Source of the DNA: CAZPAH01 sp964584495
GTDB taxonomy: Bacteria > Krumholzibacteriota > Krumholzibacteriia > Krumholzibacteriales > Krumholzibacteriaceae
Direction: 5' to 3'
Assembly (NCBI GenBank): GCA_964584495.1
Contig: CAZPAH010000016.1
Span: 1-33,881, forward strand
Length of the DNA stretch: 33,881 nucleotides
Part shown: positions 33,273 through 33,881 of the stretch, piece after piece
Numbering within the stretch: the stretch's first letter is position 1
How the letters are laid out: each line of letters opens with the position of its first letter
Notes under the pieces: model-generated
What the model was told of the DNA's origin: nothing
Seen by the model: the letters and a program-made list of their open reading frames with translations, nothing else
Database searches by the model: none
Made by a program: the position numbers and the translations under genes

Positions 33273-33650
33273 TTACTCCTTTTTCCACAGCCCATGCACG
33301 TTACAATACTCCCTGGCCGAGACATCGGCTGCGTCAGTCTGGAAGACCGTCTCCGGCGCATCGCCGGGATTTAGAAAAGCCCTGTAGGCCTTATCGTCGG
33401 TCAGCAGCTGGATCCACTCTATCCAATGCTTCTCCTCCATCGGATGCGGGGTGCTGCCGACCACGACCTTGTACCCGCCGTCGACTTTCGTGATGACGGG
33501 AACGTGCTTCTCGGCGCCGGCGTCGGCCGTCTTCTCCTCGAACTTTTTCATCTCCTGGCCGCAGCATACCAGCTTGCCTACGCCACCATGAAGCACCTCG
33601 ACTATGTTGCCGCACATGTCGCATTTATAAATCTCGAGTTTTTCAGCCAT
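33273..33650 (-). CDS. Desulfoferrodoxin (superoxide reductase with desulforedoxin domain)
   Basis: A 125-aa protein that reduces superoxide to peroxide without releasing O2, typical of anaerobes. The N-terminal desulforedoxin-like Fe(Cys)4 site is IYKCDMCGN and LVCCGQEM. The catalytic Fe(His)4Cys centre has AEKHVPVI, TPHPMEEKHWIEWI and the C-terminal CNVHGLW (Cys and His ligands). The Glu-Lys near EKHVPV are the usual catalytic residues. Start is ATG 33648-33650, seven bases after GGAGG, rather than TTG 33656. It lies between the rubrerythrin-type gene upstream and ferritin downstream; electrons probably come from the rubredoxin-like partner in the same cluster. Confidence 0.93.
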   Translation of the reverse strand: MAEKLEIYKCDMCGNIVEVLHGGVGKLVCCGQEMKKFEEKTADAGAEKHVPVITKVDGGYKVVVGSTPHPMEEKHWIEWIQLLTDDKAYRAFLNPGDAPETVFQTDAADVSAREYCNVHGLWKKE

Positions 33651-33718
33651 TTCCAACCCTCCAATAAAAAGTAAAGACCCCTCCCCGCGCCCTGACGGCT
33701 CGGGGACTCATTTACAGA

Positions 33719-33881
33719 CTACCAGTTTTCCCCCAGAAGTTCAAAATGATCCCTGGGGTGCGCGCATGCGGGACATACGGCGGGAGCCTCCTTGCCCTCG
33801 TGCAGGTACCCGCAGTTCCTGCAGCGCCATACTACGACGTCGCCTCTCTTGAATACCCGGCCCTCCTGGATGTTTTTCCTG
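33719..33881 (-). CDS. Rubrerythrin, C-terminal fragment
   Basis: The frame is open to the right edge and stops at TAG 33719-33721; about 53 C-terminal residues are seen. They form a rubredoxin-like domain, with VWRCRNCGYLHEG and VCPACAHPRDHFE giving the two C-x2-C iron sites, and end LLGENW. The segment before it, KNIQEGRVFKRGDV, fits rubrerythrin, which reduces H2O2 using a di-iron site that would lie off the window. It could instead be a fused rubredoxin domain of another protein. It is first in view of the oxygen-defence group and ends 68 bases upstream of superoxide reductase. Confidence 0.82.
   Translation of the reverse strand, partial: RKNIQEGRVFKRGDVVVWRCRNCGYLHEGKEAPAVCPACAHPRDHFELLGENW

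Noticed and set aside
1..33881. tRNA, rRNA, CRISPR arrays, insertion sequences, attachment sites
   Set aside because: No cloverleaf-type segments, spaced direct repeats, transposase genes or terminal inverted repeats were recognised by reading; a dedicated tRNA scan was not possible.

Overview
The window looks like part of a Gram-negative, GC-rich chromosome from an uncultured FCB-type lineage (Latescibacteria/Krumholzibacteriota-like; this placement is inference). The grounds are two large secreted proteases ending in Por/T9SS-type (FlgD-Ig-like) C-terminal sorting domains with the PNPFNP signature, an alginate-export-type outer-membrane porin, lipoproteins, a PEP-CTERM/exosortase locus, and an anaerobe-style oxygen-defence cluster (flavodiiron protein, superoxide reductase, ferritin, rubrerythrin). 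GTG and TTG starts with good Shine-Dalgarno (SD) sequences are frequent. I recognised no rRNA, tRNA, CRISPR array or insertion sequence.

Layout. 1-300: end of a tricorn-like protease and a strong terminator. 395-3382 (minus): a probable uptake operon of porin, 39-aa membrane microprotein and Na+/solute symporter. 3509-8554 (plus): a consensus sigma-70 promoter, an S8 protease with EF-hand loops inserted in its catalytic domain, and a C25 (gingipain-like) protease. 8723-10051: glutamine synthetase, convergent with a GT4 glycosyltransferase (10126-11238, minus).

11355-21383 is the most interesting part. It holds a secreted Arg/Ser/Gly-rich protein, a PEP-CTERM protein behind a sigma-54 promoter, and a tightly packed six-gene operon: exosortase, EpsI, an unknown polytopic membrane protein, a TPR lipoprotein, histidine kinase PrsK and sigma-54 activator PrsR. 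An FHA-domain gene behind a second sigma-54 promoter follows. The simplest reading is a self-contained circuit: PrsK senses, PrsR activates sigma-54 promoters at the PEP-CTERM substrate and at the FHA gene, and exosortase/EpsI processes the substrate. The FHA branch and the two unknown operon members are the parts I do not recognise from described systems.

21572-23662: POT peptide transporter and a small lipoprotein. 23677-26848 (minus): Mrp/NBP35 ATPase, NifU/IscU-type scaffold, Cys/Met-metabolism PLP enzyme and a methyltransferase, spaced as one operon. 27035-30689 (minus): gamma-glutamyltransferase and SppA. 31039-31464: ArfB, divergent from sppA. 31504-33881 (minus): rubrerythrin (partial), superoxide reductase, ferritin and flavodiiron protein, very probably one operon.
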